The notes under the pieces: generated by a model
What the model was told of the DNA's origin: nothing
Databases searched by the model: none
The model's input: the letters and a program-made list of their open reading frames with translations, nothing else
Shown: in pieces, positions 8,076 to 17,043 of the stretch
Numbering within the stretch: position 1 is the stretch's first letter
How the letters are laid out: every line of letters begins with the position of its first letter
Program-made: the position numbers and the translations under genes
Assembly: GCA_044371405.1 (NCBI GenBank)
Contig: JBILTS010000017.1
Coordinates: 1 to 25,276, forward strand
Source of the DNA: RGEC01 sp044371405
GTDB taxonomy: Bacteria; Bacteroidota; Bacteroidia; NS11-12g; UBA955
Length of the DNA stretch: 25,276 bases
Reading direction: 5' to 3'

Positions 8076-11000
8076 TTAAATTGTTTCTGTGTTACGAATT
8101 TTGGTCATGTACCTAACGCTGCCCTGAACGTTGATTTCTTCCAATACGCCGAATGTACGCTCGTTTTTGTACAGCTTGCTGATTTCGCTGTCTGGGTTGT
8201 GTAAATCACCAAAAACGATGGCATTTGCAGGACAAGCACGCTGACAGGCGGTTTCAACTTTAACCTCGTTGGGCGATTTACCTTCACGCTTGGCTTTGAG
8301 TTTGCCTTCCTGAATTCTTTGAACGCAGAATGAGCATTTTTCCATAACGCCACGGGTACGAACCGTTACATCGGGGTTGATAACCATTTTACCAAGGGGA
8401 TTATTAAAGTGGAAATCAAACTTATCGTTGTCATTGTAGCGGAACCAGTTGAAACGACGAACCTTGTAGGGGCAGTTGTTTCCGCAATATTTAGTACCGA
8501 TACAGCGGTTGTATGTCATTTGGTTCAAACCTTCAGTACTATGGGTTGTAGCCAATACAGGACATACAGTTTCGCATGGTGCCTGAGAGCAATGCTGGCA
8601 CATCATGGGCTGATGAACAACCTTGATATTTTCCCAATGTGCAAATTCACCGTTATCAGATTTATCAATCTGGCCTATCTCCTTTTCACGGGTAACATAA
8701 TTACCTTCAATTTCTTTGGATGAGTTGGCAAAACTATAGTAACGGTCAATTCGTATCCATGTCATTTCACGACGCAAACGAATTTCATCACGGCCTACCA
8801 CAGGTACGTTGTTCTCAATTGAACAACTCACCACGCAACTTCCGCAACCGGTGCAGGCATTGAGATCAATGGCCATAGCCCAAAGATGGTTTGGAGACCC
8901 GTCTTTGCGGTAATCGCGTTTCTCCCAAATGGTGTATACGTGGGTTTTTTCTTTATCGTTGCCGGCCTTAGGATTCTTTTTCCAATCGGCATAACTGGCT
9001 TCACGAACAAGATCACGACCTTCAATGCTGTGATGCGTTTGGGTTTGGGCAAGTGCGTAGGTTTCATCACCTTTGGAAATTTCCACACCGCTAACTACCC
9101 AGCCACGGCTTCCGTTCTGAGACGATGTCAATGGCCAGGCAGATACACCAACTGTGTCAAATCCTTTTTCTTTGTTTCCACCAACTTTACCAGCTGCAGT
9201 TCGACCATATCCTAGTGCAAGGCCTACTGTGTCATTGGCTTGACCTGGCTGTACCATGGCAGGAACATTATTCAGGGTAAGCCCACCTGCTTTAACATTC
9301 ACAGTATCTCCTTCACGCAGATCTAATTTATGGGCCAAAGATTTGGGAAGAGAAACATAATTATCCCAAGTTACTTTGCTCACGGGATCCGGCATTTCGT
9401 GCAACCAAGGGTTATTTCCATGTGCACCGTCTTTAACATATACCTGTGAATAGAGTACAAGATCAGTTCCGCTGTTTTTGTTGCTGCGGGTAATGGCATC
9501 TGCAAGCGCTACTACATCGCCTGCATAAGATACTGGCTTGGTTTCTGATGTTTCAGACCATACGCCATCATGTAATGCTTTATTGAATGCCTCTTTGCTG
9601 CTCAATTTACCGGCCCAGTTACTTTTGATGTATATGTAATAGGGAGAAGCACTCAACTTTTGAGAAAGTATGGCTTTAGAAGCAAAAGGATCATTTTCCG
9701 CTTTGGGTGTAGCTTCAGCCCATGTCAGCAGGCTTAACTGTGCCTGGCGGGTATTGAAAACATTGCTAATGGTGGGTTGTACGAAATGGAACTCCCCAAC
9801 ACGTGGTTCTGCATCTCCCCAGCTTTCCAGGTAGTGGTTATCAGGACAAACATACTGACAAACGCCGGCCGTTTCATCTTTGGTTGATGCGAAGCTTACA
9901 GACAGAGCCGACTTCTTGATTGCTTCTGCCCAGGCAGCGCTGTGATTGTATACAGGATTGGTATTGTAAAAGATAACAGCGGCTATTTTCCCGGCAGTCA
10001 GATCTTTCAAAAGATTGTCAGTATCTGCATCCACTCCTTTATACTGGTTGCTGTGATTGCTGATATCTATGGTTTTGCCATAGTTTTCCAGCAGCATGTT
10101 AATAGCATTCACCAGTTTCTGGGCCACCGGATCGTTAGATCCTGAAATCACCAGAGATTTACCTTTAGCATTCCACAGCAATTCAGCAGTTTTTTTAATG
10201 CTGTTTCCTGCCAATTCGGCATTCTGAGCGACTGGGATTTGTTTGCTACCGGCTTTTCCTGCAATATTGTTATAGAGGCTGCTTAGGTAAAGTAGTTCTT
10301 TGGAGGCCTTCATTGGGAAACGCTCATCGGCGTTGGTACCCGTCATACTCAGATTGGATTCAAACTGAATATGTTTACTCATGATTTTTCCTGCAGTAGG
10401 AATGCGGTTGGCCACATATCCTTTTGTAAATTCAACGGGAGAAATCCATGAACCCAGAAAATCTGCACCAAAACTTACAATGAGTTCTGCGTTTTCAAAC
10501 TTGTATGAAGGAATGGCTGCTTTACCAAAATCCTCATTGTTTGCAGTGATGATACCACTGTAGGAAATGGCATCATAAGTTACGTGTTCAGCTGTTGTAT
10601 ATTTGGCTTTAAAATCAGAAATGGCCTTTAAGGTAGAAGGGCTATGAATGGTTTGGCTAAGAATAACAATTCTGCCTTTAGCTTGGTCAATTTCTTTCAG
10701 CTTGCCGGTAATTGACTGGTCTAATTTAGCCCAGTCGGCAGCTTCTGCACCATTGGCCAGAGGATTGGCAAGTCTTTCCGTATCATATAGAGAAAGAATG
10801 CTTGCCTGCCCGGTTGCACACAAACCACCTTTACTGATTGCAGAGCGTGGATTGCCATCAACCTTAATGGGGCGTCCTTCGCGTACTTTTACTTCTACAC
10901 CACAACCTGTGCTGCAGGCTCCACAAGTAGAAGAGTAGTAGGATGCAACACCGGGGGTTACGTCTTCAGGTTTAACAAGATAAGGGACAGCATGTCTAAC

Positions 11001-11216
11001 TTTGGTCTTGTAGCATGCAGCAAGTGCAACTGCGGTTACGCTGAAACCAAAGAATTTTAGAAAATCTCTTCGGTTTGAGTTTAGTTCCACACCATCTTCA
11101 CCCAGCACTTCGTCCAGAGGAAGTGCATCGGGAAATTCATTTTTTCGTGCAGCAAGGAACGCCGGATCTTTAGCCAGTTCCTCCTCACCTTTCCAGTACT
11201 TTATGTTATTGGACAT
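8076..11216 (-). CDS. actB: Alternative Complex III Fe-S/molybdopterin-like subunit ActB
   Basis: ActB is the large periplasmic subunit of Alternative Complex III. Electrons from quinol pass through its iron-sulfur clusters to the hemes of ActA. The 1046-aa protein begins with the YWKG..EEL extension typical of Bacteroidetes. A twin-arginine signal with RRDFLKF (Arg49-Arg50) follows, then a lipobox-like LAAC (Cys68). A molybdopterin-oxidoreductase-like domain occupies about residues 75-720. It still has a four-Cys cluster set near its start (Cys98, Cys101, Cys105, Cys133). From about residue 785 comes a ferredoxin-like domain with four cysteine groups: CTGCGSC, CQHCSQAPC, CIGTKYCGNNC and CSFC...CQRAC. 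These are expected to hold one [3Fe-4S] and three [4Fe-4S] clusters. In characterised complexes the molybdopterin-like domain has no molybdenum. Confidence 0.96.
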   Translation of the reverse strand: MSNNIKYWKGEEELAKDPAFLAARKNEFPDALPLDEVLGEDGVELNSNRRDFLKFFGFSVTAVALAACYKTKVRHAVPYLVKPEDVTPGVASYYSSTCGACSTGCGVEVKVREGRPIKVDGNPRSAISKGGLCATGQASILSLYDTERLANPLANGAEAADWAKLDQSITGKLKEIDQAKGRIVILSQTIHSPSTLKAISDFKAKYTTAEHVTYDAISYSGIITANNEDFGKAAIPSYKFENAELIVSFGADFLGSWISPVEFTKGYVANRIPTAGKIMSKHIQFESNLSMTGTNADERFPMKASKELLYLSSLYNNIAGKAGSKQIPVAQNAELAGNSIKKTAELLWNAKGKSLVISGSNDPVAQKLVNAINMLLENYGKTIDISNHSNQYKGVDADTDNLLKDLTAGKIAAVIFYNTNPVYNHSAAWAEAIKKSALSVSFASTKDETAGVCQYVCPDNHYLESWGDAEPRVGEFHFVQPTISNVFNTRQAQLSLLTWAEATPKAENDPFASKAILSQKLSASPYYIYIKSNWAGKLSSKEAFNKALHDGVWSETSETKPVSYAGDVVALADAITRSNKNSGTDLVLYSQVYVKDGAHGNNPWLHEMPDPVSKVTWDNYVSLPKSLAHKLDLREGDTVNVKAGGLTLNNVPAMVQPGQANDTVGLALGYGRTAAGKVGGNKEKGFDTVGVSAWPLTSSQNGSRGWVVSGVEISKGDETYALAQTQTHHSIEGRDLVREASYADWKKNPKAGNDKEKTHVYTIWEKRDYRKDGSPNHLWAMAIDLNACTGCGSCVVSCSIENNVPVVGRDEIRLRREMTWIRIDRYYSFANSSKEIEGNYVTREKEIGQIDKSDNGEFAHWENIKVVHQPMMCQHCSQAPCETVCPVLATTHSTEGLNQMTYNRCIGTKYCGNNCPYKVRRFNWFRYNDNDKFDFHFNNPLGKMVINPDVTVRTRGVMEKCSFCVQRIQEGKLKAKREGKSPNEVKVETACQRACPANAIVFGDLHNPDSEISKLYKNERTFGVLEEINVQGSVRYMTKIRNTETI

Positions 11217-11231
11217 TTTAGTTCTTTGCTA

Positions 11232-12539
11232 TTAATAGTGACACTTGGCACATTCGAGACCACCATTCATGGCAGGTGTTATTCTAACCTTGCCATCCGG
11301 GCCGAAGTACTGACTCTTATTTTTGTTATCCTTTAAATCTTTGGCTGCCTTTTCATGAAGTGCAGCATAATAATTGTTGTTTGCTGCATCAATTCCAGCA
11401 TTCCTGTGACAATCAATACACCAGCCCATCTGGAGAGAGCTCCACTGCTGAACCACTTCCATTTTCTCAATAGGTCCGTGGCAGGTCTGACAGGCCAGTC
11501 CGGCAACTTTTACGTGCTGACTATGGTTGAAATAAGCATGATCGGGAAGGTTGTGAATACGAACCCAGCGGATGGGCTTGGGATTGTTTCCAAAAGCCTC
11601 AGCTCCTATTTTCTCCGGATTATAATCCAGTGCTTTGTATATTTTGGCGATTTCGGGTGAAATCTCATCTCCCTCGGCAGTAGATGCCTTTTGAACACCC
11701 TTGTGGCAGTTCATACATATGTTCAATGAAGGGATGGTAGCTGATTTACTCTCTTCTACACCGATGTGGCAATATTTACAGTCAATTTTCAGATCGCCGG
11801 CATGCAGCTTGTGGCTGTATGCAATGGGTTGTTTTGGAGCATAACCCTTTTGAACACCTATTTCTGTAATTCCAAATTTATATGACGATACAAAACCGAT
11901 TCCACCAAGAATCACAACAGTGAATACAATCAGAACTGTTGGATTCATTTTGGCTAATTTTTCGGGTAAAAGACCTTTCAGGAAAGAACCTTTGTTTTCA
12001 TCTTCTGCAGTTCCATCTTGCTCAGCTGCAAGTCTGCGCAGGGTATTTCTTACTTTGCCCAGTATAATTAGAACAATAACAAAAATACCGATGAGGGCCA
12101 GTAAAACATATTGTGTGTTGGAATCACTTTTTGACCCTTCATCACCGGCAACAGCTGCTGACGTTTTTGCTGCGGTGGGCTTAGGGGCCGTTTTAATGTA
12201 CTCGAGAATGTGTTTAACCTGATCCGGTGAAAGGTTCTCGAAGATATTCATGGCAGCGCCACCATACTCTTTGTATAGGGCATTGGCATCGGCATCGCCA
12301 CTTTTTCTAAAAGCTTCGTTGTTGCGAATCCATTTGATCAGCCACTCTTCGCTTCTTCTTTCGGTTACACCCCTCAGCGCGGGGCCAACTACTTTTTTGT
12401 CTAACGCGTGACAGCTGCCACAGTTGTTCGCTTCGTAGAGCTTTTTACCTTCCTCGGCGCTGGCTTTAAACTGTGCTTTCAATGAAAATGAAAGCGAAAG
12501 TGCGGCGGCCATTACCAAAGTTCTCATTTGTCTTTGCAT
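11232..12539 (-). CDS. actA: Alternative Complex III multiheme cytochrome c subunit ActA
   Basis: ActA is the multiheme cytochrome of Alternative Complex III, facing the periplasm. The 435-aa protein has a signal peptide (about residues 1-22). A class I-like cytochrome c domain follows with CGSCH at 40-44 and possible axial Met97. A linker rich in Ala, Ser and Lys leads to a membrane helix at about 144-162. After a charged loop there is a second helix at about 201-218, then a pentaheme domain with CKYCH (254), CMNCH (275), CQTCH (350), CIDCH (374) and CAKCH (430). That gives six CXXCH sites, one more than the classic pentaheme form. It is the first gene of the operon, 15 bp before actB and downstream of a good promoter. 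An alternative start at Met5 is possible. Confidence 0.95.
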   Translation of the reverse strand: MQRQMRTLVMAAALSLSFSLKAQFKASAEEGKKLYEANNCGSCHALDKKVVGPALRGVTERRSEEWLIKWIRNNEAFRKSGDADANALYKEYGGAAMNIFENLSPDQVKHILEYIKTAPKPTAAKTSAAVAGDEGSKSDSNTQYVLLALIGIFVIVLIILGKVRNTLRRLAAEQDGTAEDENKGSFLKGLLPEKLAKMNPTVLIVFTVVILGGIGFVSSYKFGITEIGVQKGYAPKQPIAYSHKLHAGDLKIDCKYCHIGVEESKSATIPSLNICMNCHKGVQKASTAEGDEISPEIAKIYKALDYNPEKIGAEAFGNNPKPIRWVRIHNLPDHAYFNHSQHVKVAGLACQTCHGPIEKMEVVQQWSSLQMGWCIDCHRNAGIDAANNNYYAALHEKAAKDLKDNKNKSQYFGPDGKVRITPAMNGGLECAKCHY

Positions 12540-12567
12540 GCTAATTTGAACGCAGTTATTCGCGGTG

Positions 12568-12598
12568 CAAATATAGAATTTGCAATTAGGCGGTTAAA
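12568..12598 (-). promoter_or_regulatory. actA: Promoter of the act operon
   Basis: On the minus strand TATATTTG (12568-12575) matches the -7 consensus TAnnTTTG. TTTA (12595-12598) lies exactly 19 bp upstream, one base off the -33 TTTG. Predicted transcription starts about 25 nt before the actA ATG. The intergenic region to the divergent glycosyltransferase gene is AT-rich and holds no other evident signal on this strand. Confidence 0.65.
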
Positions 12599-12650
12599 AC
12601 AAATTGTTCACATTGATTTTAATTTAAATTCATTCTAAATAAGGTTTCTA

Positions 12651-12658
12651 TATGTTTG
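12651..12658 (+). promoter_or_regulatory. Candidate -7 element for the glycosyltransferase gene
   Basis: TATGTTTG matches TAnnTTTG and lies about 70 nt before the ATG at 12731. No clear -33 TTTG is seen 19-21 bp upstream. It is the only plus-strand match in the divergent intergenic space. Confidence 0.4.
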
Positions 12659-12730
12659 TTTTTCTATTATTTGTAATTGTTCATTGCCAAAATTTTATTA
12701 ACCAATCCAGGGAGTGTTCACAAATCTCCG

Positions 12731-13507
12731 ATGCATAGAATGGACAAAGAGTCTGAATTTTGTGTTGTGATACTTGGAAAAAAAATAGTGGTGGTATTGC
12801 CAGCATACAATGCTGGTAAAACCCTGGAAAAGACCTACAAAGAGATTCCTTTCGACATTGTAGATGATGTTATCCTGGTGGATGACGCCAGCAAAGACAA
12901 CACCTCTCAACTTGCTAAAGAACTGGGAATCGGGCATGTAGTGGTTCACAAAAACAATCGTGGATATGGCGGCAACCAAAAGACTTGTTATGATAACGCC
13001 AGAGAACTGGGAGCAGATGTTGTGATCATGTTGCATCCCGATTATCAATATACACCAAAACTCATTCGCAGCATGGCATATCTCATAGCGGAGGGTGTGT
13101 ACCCGGTTGTTTTTGGCAGTCGAATCCTTGGCAAGGGTGCATTAAAAGGGGGAATGCCTTTGTATAAGTATATCGCCAACCGTCTGCTTACTTTATTTCA
13201 GAATATCATGCTAAATCAAAAACTGGCAGAATACCATACCGGATACAGGGCTTTTTCAGGTGAGGTACTGAATACCATCAAATATCATTTGAATTCAGAT
13301 GACTTTGTTTTTGACAATGAAATGATCGGGCAAATTTTCATGAGTGGTTTTGAAATCGGCGAGATTACCTGCCCTACAAAGTATTTTGAGGAAGCCAGTT
13401 CCATCAATTTTATGAGAAGCTCGAAATACGGTCTGGGGGTGCTTCGTGTAAGTATAACCTACAGGTTGTGTAAATGGGGTATTTACAGAAGCCCTATTTT
13501 CCGTTAA
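12731..13507 (+). CDS. Glycosyltransferase family 2 (dolichyl-phosphate sugar synthase-like)
   Basis: This soluble GT-A fold glycosyltransferase probably moves a sugar from a nucleotide donor to a lipid or glycan acceptor. The nucleotide-binding start VVVLPAYNAG is at about residues 19-28. It is followed by VDDASKDNT, the acidic HPDYQY motif in place of a DXD, and the family 2 acceptor-loop region around GGMPLYKY and HTGYRAF. There are no C-terminal membrane helices, so it resembles the stand-alone DPM1-like group. I chose the first ATG (12731, 258 aa). Met at 12740 is equally possible, and a TTG-started frame extends upstream to 12677 without homologous-looking sequence. It diverges from actA and its stop overlaps the lytic transglycosylase stop by 4 bp tail to tail. 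Donor and acceptor are unknown. Confidence 0.88.
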   Translation: MHRMDKESEFCVVILGKKIVVVLPAYNAGKTLEKTYKEIPFDIVDDVILVDDASKDNTSQLAKELGIGHVVVHKNNRGYGGNQKTCYDNARELGADVVIMLHPDYQYTPKLIRSMAYLIAEGVYPVVFGSRILGKGALKGGMPLYKYIANRLLTLFQNIMLNQKLAEYHTGYRAFSGEVLNTIKYHLNSDDFVFDNEMIGQIFMSGFEIGEITCPTKYFEEASSINFMRSSKYGLGVLRVSITYRLCKWGIYRSPIFR

Positions 13508-14526
13508 TCCTTTGAATAAAGCACCCGCGCTTCTTCTGTATGAAGCGAATTTTGCTTTTCAAACTCTAGGTAACAGGCCAGGGCTAGCTGAGAGTAGTTT
13601 TGTGCTTCACTTCTAAAATATCCGGCACTGGTTTTCCATAGCGTTTTTATGAGATCATTACCCTGTACGTGCTTTGGAAGAGCGGCCATGGCACTTCTAA
13701 CGGTACCCGCGCCTGCGTTGTAGTTGTGTAATGCCAGCAGTTTAAACCACAGGGCGGACTCATCCACTTCAAATCCATACGTTTCGCACCATTTGCGTGC
13801 ATAAGGAATACAAATTTCTTTGATCAGTCTCGCTGCTGCATAGGCACTTCTGTCAAAATTCTCTCTTTCATCCTGATATCGGTCCACACGCAGTCCGTAT
13901 TTCCTGGCCACAAAAGGCATTAACTGGAAGTTGCCATAGGCACCGGCAGTACTTTTTTGCTTGTTTGAACCCGGACTTTCGATAAGAAGTACACTTTGAG
14001 CATAAAATGGGTCCACACCAAAACTATCGAACAATTCAATTCCCCGTTTCATTTGGTTACCGATTTTATCAAATCGATAAAAATGATTTTTTCCTGAGGT
14101 GAATCGGATATGATGGTTAGAATCTATGCCATAAAAGCCGGCCAGTTCATCCCTGAAGCGGTGCAAATGACCGCGCTGTTCCAGACTATCAATCATCTTT
14201 TTGGAAAAAACAGCAAGCCCTCTCCTATTTTCCACCACATTGGCGAGCAAACTGTCTTTGCTGAGTGTTACAATTCTGCACCAGAATTTAATTTCCGGCA
14301 GGGTGTCCCACCCGTCTTTTCGTATACATCCTATTCTGAAGTAGCAGACTCTTGCTCCATCGCTTTTACGTACGGTGCAAATTTCACGGATACATTTATC
14401 CTGTACTTCGGATTGTTTCGAGGCAATTGGTTTTGAAGGCGAAGTGGAATTACAAGACATAACAACCACAAAAGTTACACATAGTGCAAAAAGGACTGTT
14501 TTCATCATTTTTGATAACTGATTCAT
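13504..14526 (-). CDS. Lytic transglycosylase lipoprotein (SLT domain)
   Basis: This enzyme likely cleaves the glycan strands of peptidoglycan from a lipid anchor in the envelope. The signal peptide ends in a lipobox, VMSC (Cys25). The SLT domain lies at about residues 165-300. The catalytic Glu183 is in LLIESPG, followed by GAYGNFQLMP (the usual GLMQLMP block) and HNYNAGAGTV (the usual YNAG block). The region between about 45 and 83 has five cysteines (45, 50, 61, 67, 83), unusual for the family and suggestive of disulfides in a small extra domain. The ATG overlaps the stop of the upstream TPR gene as ATGA, which supports this start and implies translational coupling. Function of the enzyme class is well supported, the exact family less so. 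Confidence 0.9.
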   Translation of the reverse strand: MNQLSKMMKTVLFALCVTFVVVMSCNSTSPSKPIASKQSEVQDKCIREICTVRKSDGARVCYFRIGCIRKDGWDTLPEIKFWCRIVTLSKDSLLANVVENRRGLAVFSKKMIDSLEQRGHLHRFRDELAGFYGIDSNHHIRFTSGKNHFYRFDKIGNQMKRGIELFDSFGVDPFYAQSVLLIESPGSNKQKSTAGAYGNFQLMPFVARKYGLRVDRYQDERENFDRSAYAAARLIKEICIPYARKWCETYGFEVDESALWFKLLALHNYNAGAGTVRSAMAALPKHVQGNDLIKTLWKTSAGYFRSEAQNYSQLALACYLEFEKQNSLHTEEARVLYSKD

Positions 14527-15575
14527 TCTTTCTTATTACAATAGGTTTCAAGATATTTCAAAGCGGCTTTTTCGCCTAGATTGTAGCTTTTCCCCCAATC
14601 TTCACAGGCCTCATTGCCTTTTTGAAGTTTCACCCTGGCCAGCCCCCGGCCCAAATATATGTAAGCAAGTGAGGTGCTTTTCATTCTCAGGGCCCGGGTC
14701 AAAATAATCTCTGCCTCGGTGTATTTTTCTAGCTGAAGCAGACAATGTCCATAATCAGCGAGCAAGTTGGCATTGCCGGTATCTGATTGCAAAAGGGTGG
14801 TATACATATCTGCGGCAGAAGTGTAATCTTTCATGAAAAAAAAATTATCCGCTTTCAAATGCTTTATTTCTAAAAGCAGGGCATTTGAAATGGTCTCAAC
14901 CAACAATATTCTGTTCAGTATTTCCATGCTGCGCTGGTATCTGCCGGTTCTTTGAAATAACATTGCCGCCGAATGCTGGAGCATTACATCATCCGGTGAG
15001 AGCGATATGGCTCTTTCCATGTGTTTGCATGCCAGATCGTTCTTGCCAGCCTTTTCATAAAGGGTTGCGAGCATCAAATCTGATTTGTTCAGGGTGTCTT
15101 TTTCCGACTGTCGTTTTAAATCCTGTATGGCCAAGTCCCAATCTTCAGCTTCCAATGCGATTGAAAATCGCAATTCTCTTGCCTCTTTGTGATAAGGAAA
15201 ATAAGCCAGGTATTTTGAAATATCCGTGAGGGCAAACTGAAGATTTCCGCTTCGCCAGAGTGCCAGTGCGCGATTGAAATAGGCCTCCTGAAAGCCGGTA
15301 TCAAGCAATATGCATTTATTAAGATCTACCACAGCCATGCTGTATTGCTTAAGTTTAATCCTTGCCACGCCCCTGTTGAACCATGCCGTGGCCAGCTGTG
15401 GTTCTAACTTCACTGCCTGACTGTAACATTCCAAAGCGTTTTTAAAATCTCCATTCCTTTCAGACTGAATGCCTTTTTGAACCCAAACCTCTGCAGTTTG
15501 TGCCCAACCTTGGTAACTGACACAAAAAAACAATGTGGTTAAAATCGTGAAAAGAATATATTTCAGCGGGTGCAT
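14523..15575 (-). CDS. Exported tetratricopeptide repeat protein
   Basis: This is a 350-aa TPR protein with a signal peptide (MHPLKYILF..., cleavage after about the AQ of GWAQT), so it is exported. From about residue 28 to the end it consists of TPR helical hairpins. Canonical units include one near AWFNRGVARIKL and another near AYIYLGRGLARVKL. TPRs bind proteins, and no enzymatic motif is visible. I start at the ATG at 15575. The open frame goes 6 codons further to a TTG. It is coupled through an ATGA overlap to the lytic transglycosylase, which suggests a shared envelope role, perhaps as a scaffold for cell-wall turnover (inference). It diverges from the MBL nuclease gene over about 65 bp. 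I see no consensus promoter there. Confidence 0.85.
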   Translation of the reverse strand: MHPLKYILFTILTTLFFCVSYQGWAQTAEVWVQKGIQSERNGDFKNALECYSQAVKLEPQLATAWFNRGVARIKLKQYSMAVVDLNKCILLDTGFQEAYFNRALALWRSGNLQFALTDISKYLAYFPYHKEARELRFSIALEAEDWDLAIQDLKRQSEKDTLNKSDLMLATLYEKAGKNDLACKHMERAISLSPDDVMLQHSAAMLFQRTGRYQRSMEILNRILLVETISNALLLEIKHLKADNFFFMKDYTSAADMYTTLLQSDTGNANLLADYGHCLLQLEKYTEAEIILTRALRMKSTSLAYIYLGRGLARVKLQKGNEACEDWGKSYNLGEKAALKYLETYCNKKE

Positions 15576-15639
15576 TCTTGTTGATATTTGCAAAACACGG
15601 GCCGAAAATCAAATCTCATTTTATAAAGATGTTCACACC

Positions 15640-17043
15640 ATGAATATAACTTTTCACGGAGCTGCCGGCAGGGTAACCGGATCCAAGCACCTTATCACCA
15701 CTGAGTATGGAGAAAAACTGCTGCTGGATTGTGGGCTTTTTCAAGGGGAAGGCCGCGCCGGTGATTTTCTGAATCGTCATTTTGGATTTGACCCTGCATC
15801 CATTGATTGTGTTATTCTTTCCCATGCACACATCGACCATTCAGGACTTTTGCCCCGATTGGTAAAGGAAGGTTTTTCCGGTCCTATTTACTGTAATGAG
15901 GCCACTGCAGACTTATGTCGTCTTATGCTGATGGACAGTGCAAAAATCCAGAAAACCGACCTTGATCGGGTAAATAAAAGAAGGATTGCTCGCGGAGAGC
16001 CGGTCCTGGAATTATTGTACGATGAAGACGACGTGCAGCAGACCCTCTCCTTATTTCAGTTTATTAAGAATGAGAGCTGGAAAACCATAGGCAAAGACAC
16101 CAGGGTATTCCTTACCCCAAACGCACATATATTGGGCTCAGTTGCCATTACCCTGGAGCTGCTAAAAAATGGCGTGCCGGTTACGCTCACTTACACCGGA
16201 GATATTGGCAGACCGGGAGACAGTATTCTCGATGGCCCCCGCCCTTTTCCACCTTCGGATTATATTGTATGCGAAAGCACCTATGGGGATCGTTTACACC
16301 CGGCAGCTGAAGATGCAGAACAAGCATTGCTGCAGCTGGTATCGGAAACGTGCATCAATCAAAATGGAAAAATAATCATACCGGCATTTAGCGTAGACAG
16401 AACGCAGGAAATCATTTATTTGCTGGACAGGCTGGCCTTTCAAAGAAAACTACCCAACATAAACGTCTATGTAGACTCTCCCCTAAGCGTTCAGGCCACG
16501 CACATCATGGGGCGTCATCGAGAGGAATTCAACCGAGAAATTTTGGATTACATCAGTAAAGATGGCAATCCCTTTGATTTCCCTACCCTGCATTATATAT
16601 CCAAGGTTGAAGATTCGAAGAAAATTAATGAAAATCAGGGTCCCTGCATTATCATTTCGGCCAGCGGTATGGCGGAAGCCGGACGAATAAAGCACCATAT
16701 AGCCAACAATATTCAAGATGCCAGAAACACCATCTTGCTGGTAGGTTATGCAACGCCCGATAGTCTGGCGGGCAGGCTCAGGGATGGTGTAAATCCGGTC
16801 AGGATTTTTGGAGATGATTTTCCTGTAGAAGCGCGAATTGCCCACATGCCCTATTTCAGTGCCCACGCCGACTATGCGGAAATGCTCGGCTATTTGGATT
16901 GTCAGCGTATTTCTCGGGTAAAAGGCATCTTTCTTGTGCACGGTGATTTACCCGCATTGTCTGCATGGAAAAGCAGATTATTAAATCACGGATTTAAAAA
17001 TGTGGTAATTGCTGAAGATAAACAAATAATTGAAATAACATAA
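15640..17043 (+). CDS. MBL-fold/beta-CASP RNA-processing nuclease
   Basis: This is a 467-aa metallo-beta-lactamase of the beta-CASP and RMMBL group (COG1236, CPSF73/YSH1-like), a cytoplasmic zinc-dependent RNase. The zinc signature HAHIDH is at residues 62-67. Further metal and CASP motifs follow: TGDIGRPG, VCESTYGDR, SASGMAEAG, the HAD in FSAHADY, and a C-terminal VHGD. The start ATG at 15640 gives the standard family N-terminus (MNITFHGAAGRVTGS). The frame reaches upstream to 15535 but overlaps the divergent TPR gene. Its stop codon overlaps the start of the queuosine transporter (TAATG), so the two are co-translated. Endo- versus exonuclease activity cannot be told from sequence. Confidence 0.93.
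   Translation: MNITFHGAAGRVTGSKHLITTEYGEKLLLDCGLFQGEGRAGDFLNRHFGFDPASIDCVILSHAHIDHSGLLPRLVKEGFSGPIYCNEATADLCRLMLMDSAKIQKTDLDRVNKRRIARGEPVLELLYDEDDVQQTLSLFQFIKNESWKTIGKDTRVFLTPNAHILGSVAITLELLKNGVPVTLTYTGDIGRPGDSILDGPRPFPPSDYIVCESTYGDRLHPAAEDAEQALLQLVSETCINQNGKIIIPAFSVDRTQEIIYLLDRLAFQRKLPNINVYVDSPLSVQATHIMGRHREEFNREILDYISKDGNPFDFPTLHYISKVEDSKKINENQGPCIIISASGMAEAGRIKHHIANNIQDARNTILLVGYATPDSLAGRLRDGVNPVRIFGDDFPVEARIAHMPYFSAHADYAEMLGYLDCQRISRVKGIFLVHGDLPALSAWKSRLLNHGFKNVVIAEDKQIIEIT

Noticed and set aside
8409..8723. 104-aa plus-strand open frame inside actB
   Set aside because: It is antisense to the Fe-S domain of actB, which has strong protein motifs, and the frame has no family features. Other opposite-strand frames in the act genes were rejected for the same reason.
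12677..12730. TTG-started upstream extension of the glycosyltransferase
   Set aside because: The added 18 residues do not look like family 2 N-termini, and an ATG is available at 12731.
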